Made by a program: the position numbers and the translations under genes
Shown: one piece after another, positions 7,968 to 16,358 of the stretch
How positions within the stretch are numbered: the first letter of the stretch is position 1
Layout of the letters: the number at the start of each line of letters is the position of its first letter
The notes under the pieces: generated by a model
The model's input: the letters and a program-made list of their open reading frames with translations, nothing else
Told to the model about the DNA's origin: nothing
Databases searched by the model: none
Source: Anoxybacillus flavithermus
Lineage (GTDB): Bacteria > Bacillota > Bacilli > Bacillales > Anoxybacillaceae
DNA length: 64,000 nucleotides
Direction of reading: 5' to 3'
NCBI RefSeq assembly: GCF_002742685.1
Contig: NZ_PEDM01000007.1
Location: forward strand, 1 to 64,000

Positions 7968-9128
7968 ATGAGTAGAAACTTCATTGTGTCAAAGGAAGAT
8001 TGGTCCCTCCATCGAAAAGGCCAAGATGATCAAAAACGGCACGAGGAAAAGGTAAAGGAAGCAATTAAAAATAACCTCGGTGATTTAATTACAGAAGAAA
8101 GCATCATTATGTCCAACGGTCGTGACGTCATTAAAATACCGATTCGTTCGTTAGATGAATATAAAATTCGTTATAATTATGACAAAAATAAACATGTCGG
8201 CCAAGGCGATGGGGACAGTCAAGTTGGTGATGTCATTGCGCGCGACGGTTCTGGTGACGGTCAAAAAGTACCGGGAAAAGGGCAAGGAGCAGGTGATCTT
8301 GCAGGGCAAGATTATTATGAGGCAGAAGTGTCTTTAATGGAGCTTGAAGAGGCTCTCTTTAGTCAATTGGAGCTTCCCGATTTAAAGAAAAAGCAACACG
8401 CAGATCACGTTGTTCAACATATCGAATTTAATGATATTCGTCGAACGGGATTAATGGGAAACATCGATAAGAAAAAAACAATGATGGCCGCGTTTAAACG
8501 AAATGCATTAAGTGGCAATCCGAGTTTTTATCCCATTTATCCCGAAGATTTAAAATTTAAAACATGGAATGAAGTGATTAAGCCAGATTCGAAAGCGGTT
8601 GTCATCGCAATGATGGATACGAGCGGATCAATGGGTGTATGGGAAAAATACATGGCTAGAAGCTTCTTCTTTTGGATGACCCGATTTTTGCGCACGAAAT
8701 ATGAAACAGTCGATATTGTTTTTATCGCTCATCATACCGAAGCAAAAATCGTAACAGAAGAAGAATTTTTTACAAAAGGAGAAAGCGGCGGAACCATTTG
8801 TTCATCAGCGTATCGAAAGGCGCTCGAAGTGATCGAAACCAAATATTCACCGACAAAATATAATATTTATCCGTTCCATTTTTCCGATGGTGATAATTTA
8901 ACGTCCGATAATGCTCGTTGCGTCAAGCTAGTGCAAGAATTAATGAAAGTTTCAAATATGTTTGGATACGGGGAAGTAAACCAGTACAATCGCCACTCGA
9001 CCCTTATGTCAGCATACAAACACATTAAAGATGAAAAATTTCGCTATTACATTTTGAAACAAAAGTCAGATGTATTACAGGCGATGAGAAACTTTTTCCG
9101 AAAAGAAGAACAGAAAACATTTGTTTAA
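7968..9128 (+). CDS. yhbH: Sporulation protein YhbH (DUF444, vWA-like)
   Basis: 386 residues. A von Willebrand A-like domain in the C-terminal half contains the metal-site motif DTSGSMG (D217-S221). A Gly/Asp-rich flexible stretch lies at about 78-115. The family is genetically tied to PrkA and SpoVR, and the B. subtilis gene is expressed in sporulation; the biochemical function is unknown. GCAGGAGGGG precedes the ATG. The gap before it contains CATAGTGT (7905-7912), a weak sigma-E-like -10 element with a poor -35. Confidence 0.93.
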   Translation: MSRNFIVSKEDWSLHRKGQDDQKRHEEKVKEAIKNNLGDLITEESIIMSNGRDVIKIPIRSLDEYKIRYNYDKNKHVGQGDGDSQVGDVIARDGSGDGQKVPGKGQGAGDLAGQDYYEAEVSLMELEEALFSQLELPDLKKKQHADHVVQHIEFNDIRRTGLMGNIDKKKTMMAAFKRNALSGNPSFYPIYPEDLKFKTWNEVIKPDSKAVVIAMMDTSGSMGVWEKYMARSFFFWMTRFLRTKYETVDIVFIAHHTEAKIVTEEEFFTKGESGGTICSSAYRKALEVIETKYSPTKYNIYPFHFSDGDNLTSDNARCVKLVQELMKVSNMFGYGEVNQYNRHSTLMSAYKHIKDEKFRYYILKQKSDVLQAMRNFFRKEEQKTFV

Positions 9129-9129
9129 C

Positions 9130-9161
9130 CCCTTGTGTCATACAAGGTTTTTTTTTTTTTG
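9130..9161 (+). terminator. Intrinsic terminator after yhbH
   Basis: CCTTGT-GTCAT-ACAAGG forms a 6-bp hairpin followed by more than ten T residues. Confidence 0.85.
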
Positions 9162-9172
9162 TGAAAAAACAG

Positions 9173-9215
9173 TTGACAAACGGGTGGGGGTTTTGTAATA
9201 TACTCATAGAGGTAA
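9173..9215 (+). promoter_or_regulatory. Promoter of the sulfur operon with overlapping palindrome
   Basis: TTGACA (9173-9178), 17 bp and TAATAT (9196-9201) form a sigma-A promoter. The -10 runs into ATACTCATAGAGGTAA (9200-9215), a loose version of the ATACnC...GnGTAT palindrome found at other sulfur genes here. A repressor bound there would block RNA polymerase. Confidence 0.65.
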
Positions 9216-9245
9216 TGGTAATAAATTATTTTTTTACAGTCTAAT

Positions 9246-9261
9246 ATACCCTTATGAGTAT
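9246..9261 (+). promoter_or_regulatory. CsoR/CstR-like operator candidate
   Basis: ATACCCTTATGAGTAT is an imperfect palindrome of the ATACCC(N)4GRGTAT type in the leader of the sulfur operon. CsoR-family persulfide sensors (CstR) use related AT-edged, C/G-tract operators. No CsoR/CstR gene is in this window, so the regulator assignment is inference. Confidence 0.5.
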
Positions 9262-9276
9262 AGAGAGGTGAAAAAG

Positions 9277-9576
9277 ATGAAACATATATTACCACAGGAA
9301 GTGGAGCAACAATTAAAAGAAGGTCGTGCACTAAGTATTATTGATGTGCGCGAAGATGAGGAAGTAGCTCAAGGTAAAATTCCAGGTGCTCGTCACATCC
9401 CGCTTGGCCAACTGCTTGAGCGGATGAATGAAATTGATAAAAACGAAGAGCATATTCTTGTTTGCCGTTCAGGAAATCGAAGCGGTATGGCTTGTCAGTT
9501 GTTAGAAAGCTACGGATACCGCGTTGTAAATATGACAGGCGGTATGCTTGAATGGACAGGTGAAATTGAACGATAG
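9277..9576 (+). CDS. Single-domain rhodanese (sulfurtransferase)
   Basis: 99 residues, one rhodanese domain with the active-site loop CRSGNRSG (C63). Such proteins carry sulfane sulfur as a cysteine persulfide. It is the first gene of a compact operon with a TusA-rhodanese fusion, a DsrE-like protein and TusA, so a role in persulfide transfer or detoxification is likely. I use ATG 9277, nine bases after GAGAGGTG; a GTG at 9268 overlaps that site. Confidence 0.92.
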   Translation: MKHILPQEVEQQLKEGRALSIIDVREDEEVAQGKIPGARHIPLGQLLERMNEIDKNEEHILVCRSGNRSGMACQLLESYGYRVVNMTGGMLEWTGEIER

Positions 9577-9587
9577 GGGGGAATAGA

Positions 9588-10169
9588 ATGACGATTCACG
9601 TCGATCTTGTTGTTGATGCAAAGGGGCTCACGTGTCCGATGCCGATTGTTCGCACGAAAAAGGCGATGGAACAGCTACAGCCTGGTCAAGTGCTTGAAGT
9701 GCAAGCGACAGATAAAGGGTCACTTGCTGATATTCAAGGTTGGGCAAAAAATACAGGGCATCAATATATCGGCACGATTGAGGAAGGTGATGTACTGAAA
9801 CATTATCTTCGTAAAGCAAATCCTACAGAAGTAAAAGAAGAAACAAAATATCCTCACGTCGTTTCTTTAGAGGAGTTGCAAAAAAAAGTAGAAAACAATG
9901 AGCAAGTATTTATTTTAGATGTGCGCGAGGAAGCTGAGTATGTATTTGGTCATATTCCAGGAGCATATCATATCCCGCTCGGACAATTAGAAGAGCGATT
10001 CAATGAATTAAATAAAGATGAAACAATTTACGTCGTTTGCCGAACAGGTAATCGCAGTGATTTGGCTGCGCAACAACTCGCTGAAAAAGGATTTACACGT
10101 GTATTTAACGTTATTCCAGGTATGACACAATGGAAAGGAACAATTACTAAAGGAGGAAATGAACAATGA
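9588..10169 (+). CDS. TusA-rhodanese fusion sulfurtransferase
   Basis: 193 residues with two domains. Residues 1-75 are TusA-like, with the sulfur-accepting Cys in GLTCPMPIVRTK (C16). Residues 90-190 are a rhodanese domain with active loop CRTGNRSD (C151). The fusion would pass persulfide sulfur between the two cysteines within one chain. GGGGGGAAT precedes the ATG. Its end overlaps the next gene by four bases (ATGA), a sign of translational coupling. Confidence 0.92.
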   Translation: MTIHVDLVVDAKGLTCPMPIVRTKKAMEQLQPGQVLEVQATDKGSLADIQGWAKNTGHQYIGTIEEGDVLKHYLRKANPTEVKEETKYPHVVSLEELQKKVENNEQVFILDVREEAEYVFGHIPGAYHIPLGQLEERFNELNKDETIYVVCRTGNRSDLAAQQLAEKGFTRVFNVIPGMTQWKGTITKGGNEQ

Positions 10170-10561
10170 AAAAACGTGTAGCTATTATTGCAGCAAATGG
10201 TGGTTTATTTGACGCATATAAGGTATTTAACATTGCAACAGCAGCAGCAGCAACAGAAGCAGAGGTAGCCATTTTCTTTACATTCGAAGGATTAAATTTA
10301 ATTCATAAAGAAGCGTATAAACAATTGCCACTTCCAGAAGGAAAAGAACAAATTCAACAAGGATTTGCTCAAGCCAATGTTCCGTCGATCCCAGAACTTG
10401 TAAGCATGGCGCAAGAAATGGGTGTGAAATTTATCGCTTGTCAAATGACAATGGATGTTATGGGATTAACAAAAGAACACTTTGTCGACGGCATTGATGT
10501 AGGTGGGGCAGTGACATTCCTTGATTTTGCGAAAGATGCTGACATCACGTTAACATTCTAA
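10166..10561 (+). CDS. DsrE/DsrF-like (DsrE2 type) sulfur carrier
   Basis: 131 residues of the DsrE-like superfamily. The conserved cysteine lies in KFIACQMTMDVMG (C92), the position that carries sulfur in DsrE2-type proteins. The N-terminal segment KRVAIIAANGGLFDAY is typical. DsrE2 proteins occur next to TusA and rhodanese genes, as here, and are thought to relay sulfane sulfur. It is translationally coupled to the preceding fusion and has AAAGGAGG before the ATG. Confidence 0.9.
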   Translation: MKKRVAIIAANGGLFDAYKVFNIATAAAATEAEVAIFFTFEGLNLIHKEAYKQLPLPEGKEQIQQGFAQANVPSIPELVSMAQEMGVKFIACQMTMDVMGLTKEHFVDGIDVGGAVTFLDFAKDADITLTF

Positions 10562-10572
10562 GGAGGAAGAAC

Positions 10573-10800
10573 ATGAAAGCGGATCTTCTCGTTGATGCAA
10601 AAGGACTTGCGTGTCCAATGCCAATCGTTCGTACGAAAAAAGGAATGGACACATTACAATCTGGTCAAGTCTTAGAAATTCATGTAACAGATAAAGGAGC
10701 TAAAAACGATTTGTCCGCATGGGCAAAGTCAGCTGGTCATGAAATGATCGATATGGTCGAAGAAGGAGCCGTACTAAAATTTTGGATTCGTAAAGCGTAA
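10573..10800 (+). CDS. TusA family sulfur carrier protein
   Basis: 75 residues, a stand-alone TusA domain with CPMPIVRTKKGM (C14). It closely resembles the TusA part of the fusion two genes upstream, so the two probably arose by duplication. AAGGAGG precedes the ATG 11 bp after the preceding stop. It is probably a partner of the DsrE2-like protein in passing persulfide sulfur. Not necessarily the tRNA-thiolation TusA of enterics. Confidence 0.92.
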   Translation: MKADLLVDAKGLACPMPIVRTKKGMDTLQSGQVLEIHVTDKGAKNDLSAWAKSAGHEMIDMVEEGAVLKFWIRKA

Positions 10801-10802
10801 CA

Positions 10803-10829
10803 AGCATCGGGCATATGTCCCGATGCTTC
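10803..10829 (+). terminator. Intercistronic hairpin between tusA and the exporter gene
   Basis: AAGCATCGGG and CCCGATGCTT form a strong 10-bp stem, but no T run follows. It may be a processing or partial-termination signal within the operon rather than a full terminator. Confidence 0.5.
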
Positions 10830-10848
10830 ATATAAGGAGTGAATAAGC

Positions 10849-11625
10849 ATGGCCATCGGTTTTATTATTACAATTTTTTTAATTGGATTTATCGGTTCGT
10901 TTATTTCAGGAATGGTTGGAATTGGTGGATCGATTATTAAATATCCGATGTTGCTTTACATCCCACCATTGCTAGGTTACGCCGCGTTTAGCGCCCATGA
11001 AGTATCAGGGATTAGCGCCATTCAAGTATTGTTTGCGACGATTGGAGGCGTTTGGGCGTACCGTAAAGGTGGATATTTAAATAAAACGTTAATTATTTAC
11101 ATGGGAACAAGTATTTTAATCGGTAGTTTCATTGGTGGTTATGGTTCGAAATTAATGAGCGAAGGTGGCATTAACATCGTTTATGCGGTGTTAGCGACGA
11201 TTGCTGCGGTGATGATGTTTGTTCCAAAAAAAGGAATTGATAATATTCCACTCGATCAAGTTACATTCAATAAATGGCTTGCAGCAGCGTTAGCATTCAT
11301 TGTCGGGGTGAGCGCTGGTATTGTTGGTGCCGCAGGGGCATTTATTCTTGTACCAATTATGCTTGTTGTATTAAAAATTCCAACGCGTATGACGATCGCT
11401 ACATCATTAGCAATTACGTTTATTTCATCCATTGGAGCAACTGTAGGGAAAATCACAACAGGTCAATTTGATTTTTGGACTGCGTTTATTATGGTTGTTG
11501 CCAGTTTAATTGCTTCTCCGATTGGAGCGAATGTCGGAAAAAGAGTAAACACAAAAGTATTACAGCTTATCTTAGCCGCACTTATTGTGGCAACAGCGAT
11601 AAAAATTTGGTTGGATATTTTGTAA
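10849..11625 (+). CDS. TauE/SafE family sulfite/sulfur-anion exporter
   Basis: 258 residues with about eight hydrophobic segments. It has the family's typical N-terminal glycine-rich stretch ([16 protein letters not shown]) and the repeated counterpart in the second half ([13 protein letters not shown]). These transporters export sulfite, thiosulfate or sulfoacetate. In this context it would remove the oxidised products of persulfide detoxification. TAAGGAG precedes the ATG. The gene follows tusA with a hairpin between them. Confidence 0.9.
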   Translation: MAIGFIITIFLIGFIGSFISGMVGIGGSIIKYPMLLYIPPLLGYAAFSAHEVSGISAIQVLFATIGGVWAYRKGGYLNKTLIIYMGTSILIGSFIGGYGSKLMSEGGINIVYAVLATIAAVMMFVPKKGIDNIPLDQVTFNKWLAAALAFIVGVSAGIVGAAGAFILVPIMLVVLKIPTRMTIATSLAITFISSIGATVGKITTGQFDFWTAFIMVVASLIASPIGANVGKRVNTKVLQLILAALIVATAIKIWLDIL

Positions 11626-11631
11626 AAACTG

Positions 11632-11673
11632 TTGAAAAGTTCATCCTTTATGTTATAATACTTATAGGGGTAT
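11632..11673 (+). promoter_or_regulatory. Promoter with CstR-like operator before the glutaredoxin gene
   Basis: TTGAAA (11632-11637), 16 bp and TATAAT (11654-11659) form a promoter. The -10 overlaps the palindrome ATACTTATAGGGGTAT (11658-11673). The same geometry is seen at 9200 and at 59197. Confidence 0.65.
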
Positions 11674-11707
11674 ATAAAATACCGAAACATAAAGGAGGAA
11701 TAACTAT

Positions 11708-11935
11708 ATGATAACGGTATATACGACAACAACATGTCCATATTGCACATTATTAAAAAACTTTTTATCTGAACGTGGCATCCCATTTAGAGAAGTAAAT
11801 TTACATCAACATCCTGAGGCTGTTGATTATGTTGTTCGTTCAACAGGACAAATGGGTGTGCCGCAAACAGAAATTAATGGGCGTTGGGTGATTGGATTTG
11901 ATCCACAACGCATTATGCAATTGTTACAACAATAA
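11708..11935 (+). CDS. Glutaredoxin-like protein
   Basis: 75 residues with an N-terminal redox motif CPYC (C10, C13) and the cis-proline region GVPQTEING, as in NrdH or YruB-type small glutaredoxins. AAAGGAGG precedes the ATG. Its own palindrome-bearing promoter and position between the exporter and the rhodanese-metallo-beta-lactamase gene suggest it reduces persulfides or mixed disulfides in the same pathway. Confidence 0.9.
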   Translation: MITVYTTTTCPYCTLLKNFLSERGIPFREVNLHQHPEAVDYVVRSTGQMGVPQTEINGRWVIGFDPQRIMQLLQQ

Positions 11936-11952
11936 TTTTTTTATCTATAAAA

Positions 11953-11968
11953 ATACCCTATAAGGTAT
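11953..11968 (+). promoter_or_regulatory. CstR-like operator before the rhodanese-MBL gene
   Basis: ATACCCTATAAGGTAT is nearly a perfect palindrome and the best of the set. It lies just after a TATAAA (11946-11951) that may serve as -10. The ribosome binding site AAGGAGAGG follows immediately. Confidence 0.55.
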
Positions 11969-11988
11969 AAAGGAGAGGTGGAAAACAA

Positions 11989-13122
11989 ATGGCAGTATAT
12001 GCATTAACGGCACAACAAATCAATGAGATGATTGTAAATAAAGAACCATTTTTCTTATTTGATGTTCGTAATGAATCTGATTTTGCTGATTGGAAAATCG
12101 AAGGAGAACACATTGAATATTTAAATGTTCCTTATTTTGAACTCATTGATGGCGTTGAGCCTGTGTTAGAACGTTTACCGAAAGACAAAAAAATCGTTGT
12201 CGTTTGTGCTAAAGAAGGGTCTTCGATGATGGTTGCTGACATGCTTGCTGGAAAAGGATTAGAAGTGTTCTATTTAAAAGGCGGCATGAAAGCGTGGAGC
12301 GAATATTTATATCCTGTCGTTGTATATCAAGATAATGATATAAAAGTATATCAATTTATTCGCGTCGGTAAAGGTTGTCTTTCTTACATGGTCGTATCAG
12401 GAAAAGAAGCGCTAATCGTCGATCCATCTCGATTTATTGATGTATATAAAGAAGTGGCGCAAAAAGAAAACGTAGCGATTACACATATCGTTGATTCACA
12501 TTTACACGCTGACCATATTTCTGGGGGATACGAATTAGCAAAACAAACAGGTGCGACGTATTACTTAATGAAGAGTGAAGGTGCAGTATTTGAATTTGAG
12601 CCGCTAGAAAATCATGATCGCATTGAATTCGAAAAAGTGAGCTTAGAAGTATTAGCAATTAAAACACCAGGTCATACACCAGGTAGTGTATCATTTTTCG
12701 TAAATAATAAATTGTTGTTCTCGGGGGATACGATTTTCGTCAGCGGTCTTGGTCGACCAGACCTTGGCGGAAAAGCGCGTGAATGGGCAAAAGATTTATA
12801 CGACACAGTATATAATAAAGTCGCACAAATTGCAGATGATGTCATTGTCCTTCCTGCACACTATGCAAACTTCGATCAGGAAGTGAATGAACAAGGATAT
12901 ATTGGAAATACGTTAGGAAACATTCGTCAAATGAATGAAATCATGCAAGGGAAAACAGAAGAAGAATTTGTGGAACATGTGGCGCAATCTGCATCTTCTG
13001 AAACACCGCCAAACTTTGAAGACATTATCGCCATTAACCGCGGTGTAAAAGATGCTACATCAGAACAACAACAAGAACTTGAAATCGGTCCAAACCGTTG
13101 TGCTGTTCACCATACACACTAA
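11989..13122 (+). CDS. Rhodanese-metallo-beta-lactamase fusion, probable persulfide dioxygenase
   Basis: 377 residues. Residues 1-105 form a rhodanese domain with Cys in the active loop (VVCAKEGSS, C73). Residues 115-330 form a metallo-beta-lactamase fold with HLHADH (171-176), H229 in TPGHTPGS and D247 in SGDTIF. Persulfide dioxygenases (ETHE1 type) and CstB combine these two domains, oxidising bound persulfide to sulfite or thiosulfate; here the rhodanese is N-terminal. The C-terminal tail ends in a His/Cys-rich CAVHHTH. The TauE-like exporter upstream fits disposal of the product. Confidence 0.88.
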   Translation: MAVYALTAQQINEMIVNKEPFFLFDVRNESDFADWKIEGEHIEYLNVPYFELIDGVEPVLERLPKDKKIVVVCAKEGSSMMVADMLAGKGLEVFYLKGGMKAWSEYLYPVVVYQDNDIKVYQFIRVGKGCLSYMVVSGKEALIVDPSRFIDVYKEVAQKENVAITHIVDSHLHADHISGGYELAKQTGATYYLMKSEGAVFEFEPLENHDRIEFEKVSLEVLAIKTPGHTPGSVSFFVNNKLLFSGDTIFVSGLGRPDLGGKAREWAKDLYDTVYNKVAQIADDVIVLPAHYANFDQEVNEQGYIGNTLGNIRQMNEIMQGKTEEEFVEHVAQSASSETPPNFEDIIAINRGVKDATSEQQQELEIGPNRCAVHHTH

Positions 13123-13140
13123 AAAAGGAATTTTATTCAA

Positions 13141-13165
13141 CCTCGCGATTCGCGAGGTTTTTTTC
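13141..13165 (+). terminator. Intrinsic terminator of the sulfur region
   Basis: CCTCGCG-ATT-CGCGAGG hairpin followed by seven T residues. Confidence 0.88.
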
Positions 13166-13276
13166 GATGTTGTGAAACTTTTTGGACACAATAGTCGTAT
13201 ATAGTATATGTAAAGGTATTCTCTTTTATTTTTGATCATTTTTCATTAAAATATAAAGCGATGGAGGGATGATTGT

Positions 13277-13963
13277 ATGTTTTTCCACCCAATGGATTTT
13301 CTTATTTTAATCGCCTTTGCGGTATCGATTTGGGCGCAATTTAAAGTAAAAGGAAACTTTAGCAAATGGTCAGATGTACCTGCTTCATCTGGTTTGACAG
13401 GTGCAGAAGTGGCGCGTCTCATTTTAGATCGCAACGGATTATATGATGTGCCAGTTGAGCTTGTTCCGGGCACATTGACAGATCATTACGATCCAATTGC
13501 TCGAGCTGTTCGTTTATCAGAACCAGTGTATTATGGTCGTTCAATTGCAGCCGTATCGGTGGCAGCTCATGAAGTGGGACACGCCGTGCAACATCAACAA
13601 GCGTATGGTGCGCTCGTTTTAAGACATCGTATGTTTCCGCTCGTGAATTTTACATCTGGCGTTGCACCGTTTCTTCTTCTTGGTGGCTTTTTATTACAAC
13701 AATTTTCATTAATTGGTTTAGGGATCATTTTATTCTCGTTTGCCGTTGCATTCCAAGTCATTACATTACCAGTTGAGTTTAATGCAAGTTCACGTGCAAA
13801 AGATTTTATGATCGCAGAAGGCATTATCCGCAATGAAGAAGAACGCGGGGTAAATAAAGTGTTAAATGCCGCGGCGTTAACATATGTTGCTGCAGCACTT
13901 ATTTCGGTGTTAGAATTAATTAAGTATGTGCTTATTTTTGTACAAGGAAACAATGAAGATTAA
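13277..13963 (+). CDS. Membrane zinc metallopeptidase, YugP-like
   Basis: 228 residues. The zinc motif HEVGH lies at 98-102 (AAHEVGHAVQHQ), after a first membrane span at about 8-22. Two or three further hydrophobic segments follow (about 120-165 and 195-220). The family (DUF-type neutral zinc peptidase, B. subtilis YugP) has no known substrate. ATGGAGGGATGATTG precedes the ATG. In B. subtilis yugP and yugS are close together, as this gene and the next one are here. Confidence 0.88.
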   Translation: MFFHPMDFLILIAFAVSIWAQFKVKGNFSKWSDVPASSGLTGAEVARLILDRNGLYDVPVELVPGTLTDHYDPIARAVRLSEPVYYGRSIAAVSVAAHEVGHAVQHQQAYGALVLRHRMFPLVNFTSGVAPFLLLGGFLLQQFSLIGLGIILFSFAVAFQVITLPVEFNASSRAKDFMIAEGIIRNEEERGVNKVLNAAALTYVAAALISVLELIKYVLIFVQGNNED

Positions 13964-13968
13964 TCAAT

Positions 13969-14012
13969 AGGAGGTGACATCCGCACGCATTCATGCGTGC
14001 GGACGTTCGTTG
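13969..14012 (+). promoter_or_regulatory. Shine-Dalgarno, hairpin, then TTG start: unusual initiation region
   Basis: AGGAGG (13969-13974) is followed by TGACAT, then a perfect 9-bp hairpin with loop TTCA (13981-14002), then ACGTTCG and the likely TTG start at 14010. Folding the hairpin out would bring the Shine-Dalgarno to about 13 bases from the start codon. GACAT occurs on both sides of the hairpin segment (13976-13980 and just after the TTG), so the segment may be a small insertion. Confidence 0.5.
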
Positions 14013-15347
14013 GACATATTTAGTTTATGGATGATTGTTTTTCTTATTGCCTTGACTGGTTTTTTTGTCGCTTCAGAATTTGCGATTGTAAAAGTGCGCC
14101 CATCGCGTATTGATCAACTAATTGAGGAAGGGAACAAAAAAGCAGTAGCAGCAAAACATGTCATCACCCATTTAGATGAGTATTTATCTGCAAATCAACT
14201 TGGGATTACAATGACATCGCTCGGGCTTGGTTGGCTCGGGGAACCGACGGTGGAACGGGCGCTTCGTCCGCTTTTTGATCAGTTTAACGTATCTCCATCA
14301 TTCGCTCATGGTGCTTCATTTATTGTCGCGTTTGCAACGATTACGTTTATTCATGTCGTTGTTGGTGAATTGGCTCCAAAGACGATTGCCATTCAAAAGG
14401 CGGAAGCTATCACATTGTGGACAGCGCGTCCGCTCATGTTGTTTTATCGTGTCATGTACCCGTTTATTTGGTTATTAAACGTATCTGCACGTTTTGCTGT
14501 TCGTTTGTTTGGCTTTCAGCTATCTAACGAGCAAGAACTGGCTCATTCCGAAGAAGAATTGCGTCTTCTTTTATCAGCTAGTTATAAAAATGGAGAGATT
14601 AACCATACAGAATATAAATACGTCAATAACATTTTTCGTTTTGACGATCGTGTCGCAAAAGAAATTATGGTTCCGCGCAAAGAAATTGTTGCATTAGATA
14701 TCAACGATTCCATGGATCACGTGTTGCGAACCATTCGAGAAGAAAAGTATACACGTTATCCTGTCATTGATGGCGATAAAGATCATATTCTCGGATTAGT
14801 AAACGTAAAAGAGTTATTTACTGATCTTGTTGTGAACTGCCAAGAGCGAAAACAGTTACGTGACTATATTCGTCCGATTATTCAAGTGATTGAAACGCTC
14901 CCCATTCAAGATTTGCTTGTGAAAATGCAAAAGGAGCGCATTCATATGGCCATTTTAGTTGATGAATATGGGGGCACATCCGGTTTAGTGACAGTCGAAG
15001 ATATTTTAGAAGAAATTGTTGGAGAAATTCGAGATGAATTTGACATAGATGAAGCTCCGCTCATTCAAATGATCGATGACAACCGTGCGATCGTCGATGG
15101 GAAAGTGCTCATTAGTGAAATTAACGATTTATTCGGCTTAGAAATTGACGATACAGACGTCGACACAATTGGTGGATGGATGTTAACGGAGCGCTATAAC
15201 ATTCGTCCTGGGGAGCAAATTGAGTTTGGTAACTACGTCTTTAAAGTGATGCAATTGGATGGTCACCATGTAAAAAAAATTGAAGTGACACGTCTTCCAC
15301 ACAACGTAGATGTAGTAGCTAAAATGAACGAAGAGGCTGCGTTATAA
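14010..15347 (+). CDS. CNNM/CBS-domain membrane protein (hemolysin C-type, YugS-like)
   Basis: About 445 residues. An N-terminal CNNM (DUF21) membrane domain with four hydrophobic segments is followed by two CBS domains (about 205-330), with the hallmark DEYGGTSGLVTVEDILEEIVGEI, and a C-terminal CorC-HlyC domain. CNNM proteins move Mg2+ or other divalent ions. The start is uncertain: TTG 14010 gives the family-like N-terminus LDIFSLWMIVFLIALT, but the Shine-Dalgarno is separated from it by a hairpin. Its stop overlaps the convergent gene's stop by six bases. Confidence 0.88.
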   Translation: MDIFSLWMIVFLIALTGFFVASEFAIVKVRPSRIDQLIEEGNKKAVAAKHVITHLDEYLSANQLGITMTSLGLGWLGEPTVERALRPLFDQFNVSPSFAHGASFIVAFATITFIHVVVGELAPKTIAIQKAEAITLWTARPLMLFYRVMYPFIWLLNVSARFAVRLFGFQLSNEQELAHSEEELRLLLSASYKNGEINHTEYKYVNNIFRFDDRVAKEIMVPRKEIVALDINDSMDHVLRTIREEKYTRYPVIDGDKDHILGLVNVKELFTDLVVNCQERKQLRDYIRPIIQVIETLPIQDLLVKMQKERIHMAILVDEYGGTSGLVTVEDILEEIVGEIRDEFDIDEAPLIQMIDDNRAIVDGKVLISEINDLFGLEIDDTDVDTIGGWMLTERYNIRPGEQIEFGNYVFKVMQLDGHHVKKIEVTRLPHNVDVVAKMNEEAAL

Positions 15348-15362
15348 TAACGCGCCTCTTTT
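15329..15362. terminator. Shared terminator between the CNNM gene and the pseudouridine synthase gene
   Basis: AAGAGGC-TGCGTTAT pairs with AATAACGC-GCCTCTT and is followed by T residues. Both convergent stop codons lie in the loop region. Confidence 0.75.
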
Positions 15363-16253
15363 TATATGGCCGAAAATCGTTTCATCAGGTAATGCAGAGC
15401 ATGTGATAATCTCTTTTGTAAATGGGTGGGGAAATGATAAGGAGATCGCATGTAACGCTTGCCGATCGATCCATGGCTTTCCTCCATATAATGTGTCGCC
15501 AACTAACGGATGGCCGATATAGCCCATATGAACACGAATTTGGTGTGTTCGTCCTGTATCAAGAGTGAGGCGAACGAGCGACACATCTTTTTGTTTGTCA
15601 TATTGGAGACGTTCATAGTGTGTGATAGCTGTATCTCCTGTTTTTGATACGCGTCGTCTTGTTGGATGATGGCGATCACGGCCGATCGGTGCTTCGATCG
15701 TTCCCTTTTTTTGTTTGACATATCCATGAACAAGCGCAATATACGTTCGACGAATGGATCGTTCGGCTAAATATTTATCAAGGATAGCCCCGACAAGTGC
15801 GTGTTTGGCAAATAAAATGACACCGCTTGTATCGCGATCGAGTCGATGTACATGACGAACTTTACTGTTTATTCCTTCACATTGAAAATAGAATGCTACG
15901 GCGTTTGCTAATGTATTTGTTTGATTCGGTTGAGTTGGATGGACATCTATATGCGCTGGTTTGTTAACGACAAGCATATGATCGTCCTCAAATACAACAT
16001 GAAGCGGTACGTATGTTGGAACGGGTTCGATTTGTTCTTCTTTTATACGAACACGAATGCGATCGTTCGGTGAAATGATTGTATGAAAAGGAACGATGTT
16101 GTCGTTGATGGCTACACCTTTTGTCATTCGCCATTCGTGTAACATTTTTTTAGGAACGAACCATTTCGTTTGGAATGCTTGTTCGAGCGATAAACCGCTC
16201 CATGATTTTGGCGCTTCAAACAGAAGCCAATTTCCTTTCTTTTGCACATTCAT
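15342..16253 (-). CDS. RluA-family pseudouridine synthase (YhcT-like)
   Basis: 303 residues. The catalytic Asp is in HRLDRDTSG (D139). Further family motifs are GRTHQIRVH and HPLVGDTLYGG. An N-terminal S4-like segment is present. RluA-type enzymes make pseudouridine in rRNA or tRNA; the target site is not known. The start at 16253 follows AAGAGTGAGA; an in-frame ATG further upstream lacks a site. It diverges from a yhcU-like gene, and in B. subtilis yhcT and yhcU are also neighbours. Confidence 0.9.
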   Translation of the reverse strand: MNVQKKGNWLLFEAPKSWSGLSLEQAFQTKWFVPKKMLHEWRMTKGVAINDNIVPFHTIISPNDRIRVRIKEEQIEPVPTYVPLHVVFEDDHMLVVNKPAHIDVHPTQPNQTNTLANAVAFYFQCEGINSKVRHVHRLDRDTSGVILFAKHALVGAILDKYLAERSIRRTYIALVHGYVKQKKGTIEAPIGRDRHHPTRRRVSKTGDTAITHYERLQYDKQKDVSLVRLTLDTGRTHQIRVHMGYIGHPLVGDTLYGGKPWIDRQALHAISLSFPHPFTKEIITCSALPDETIFGHIKRGALL

Positions 16254-16358
16254 TCGTCTCACTCTTTCTATACAATAAATTACCAACACAAAAAAGAGGG
16301 GTGATGTGTTACAATTTCGTTATACATTAGGAAATGAAATGGAAAAAAGGTGAGGCAA

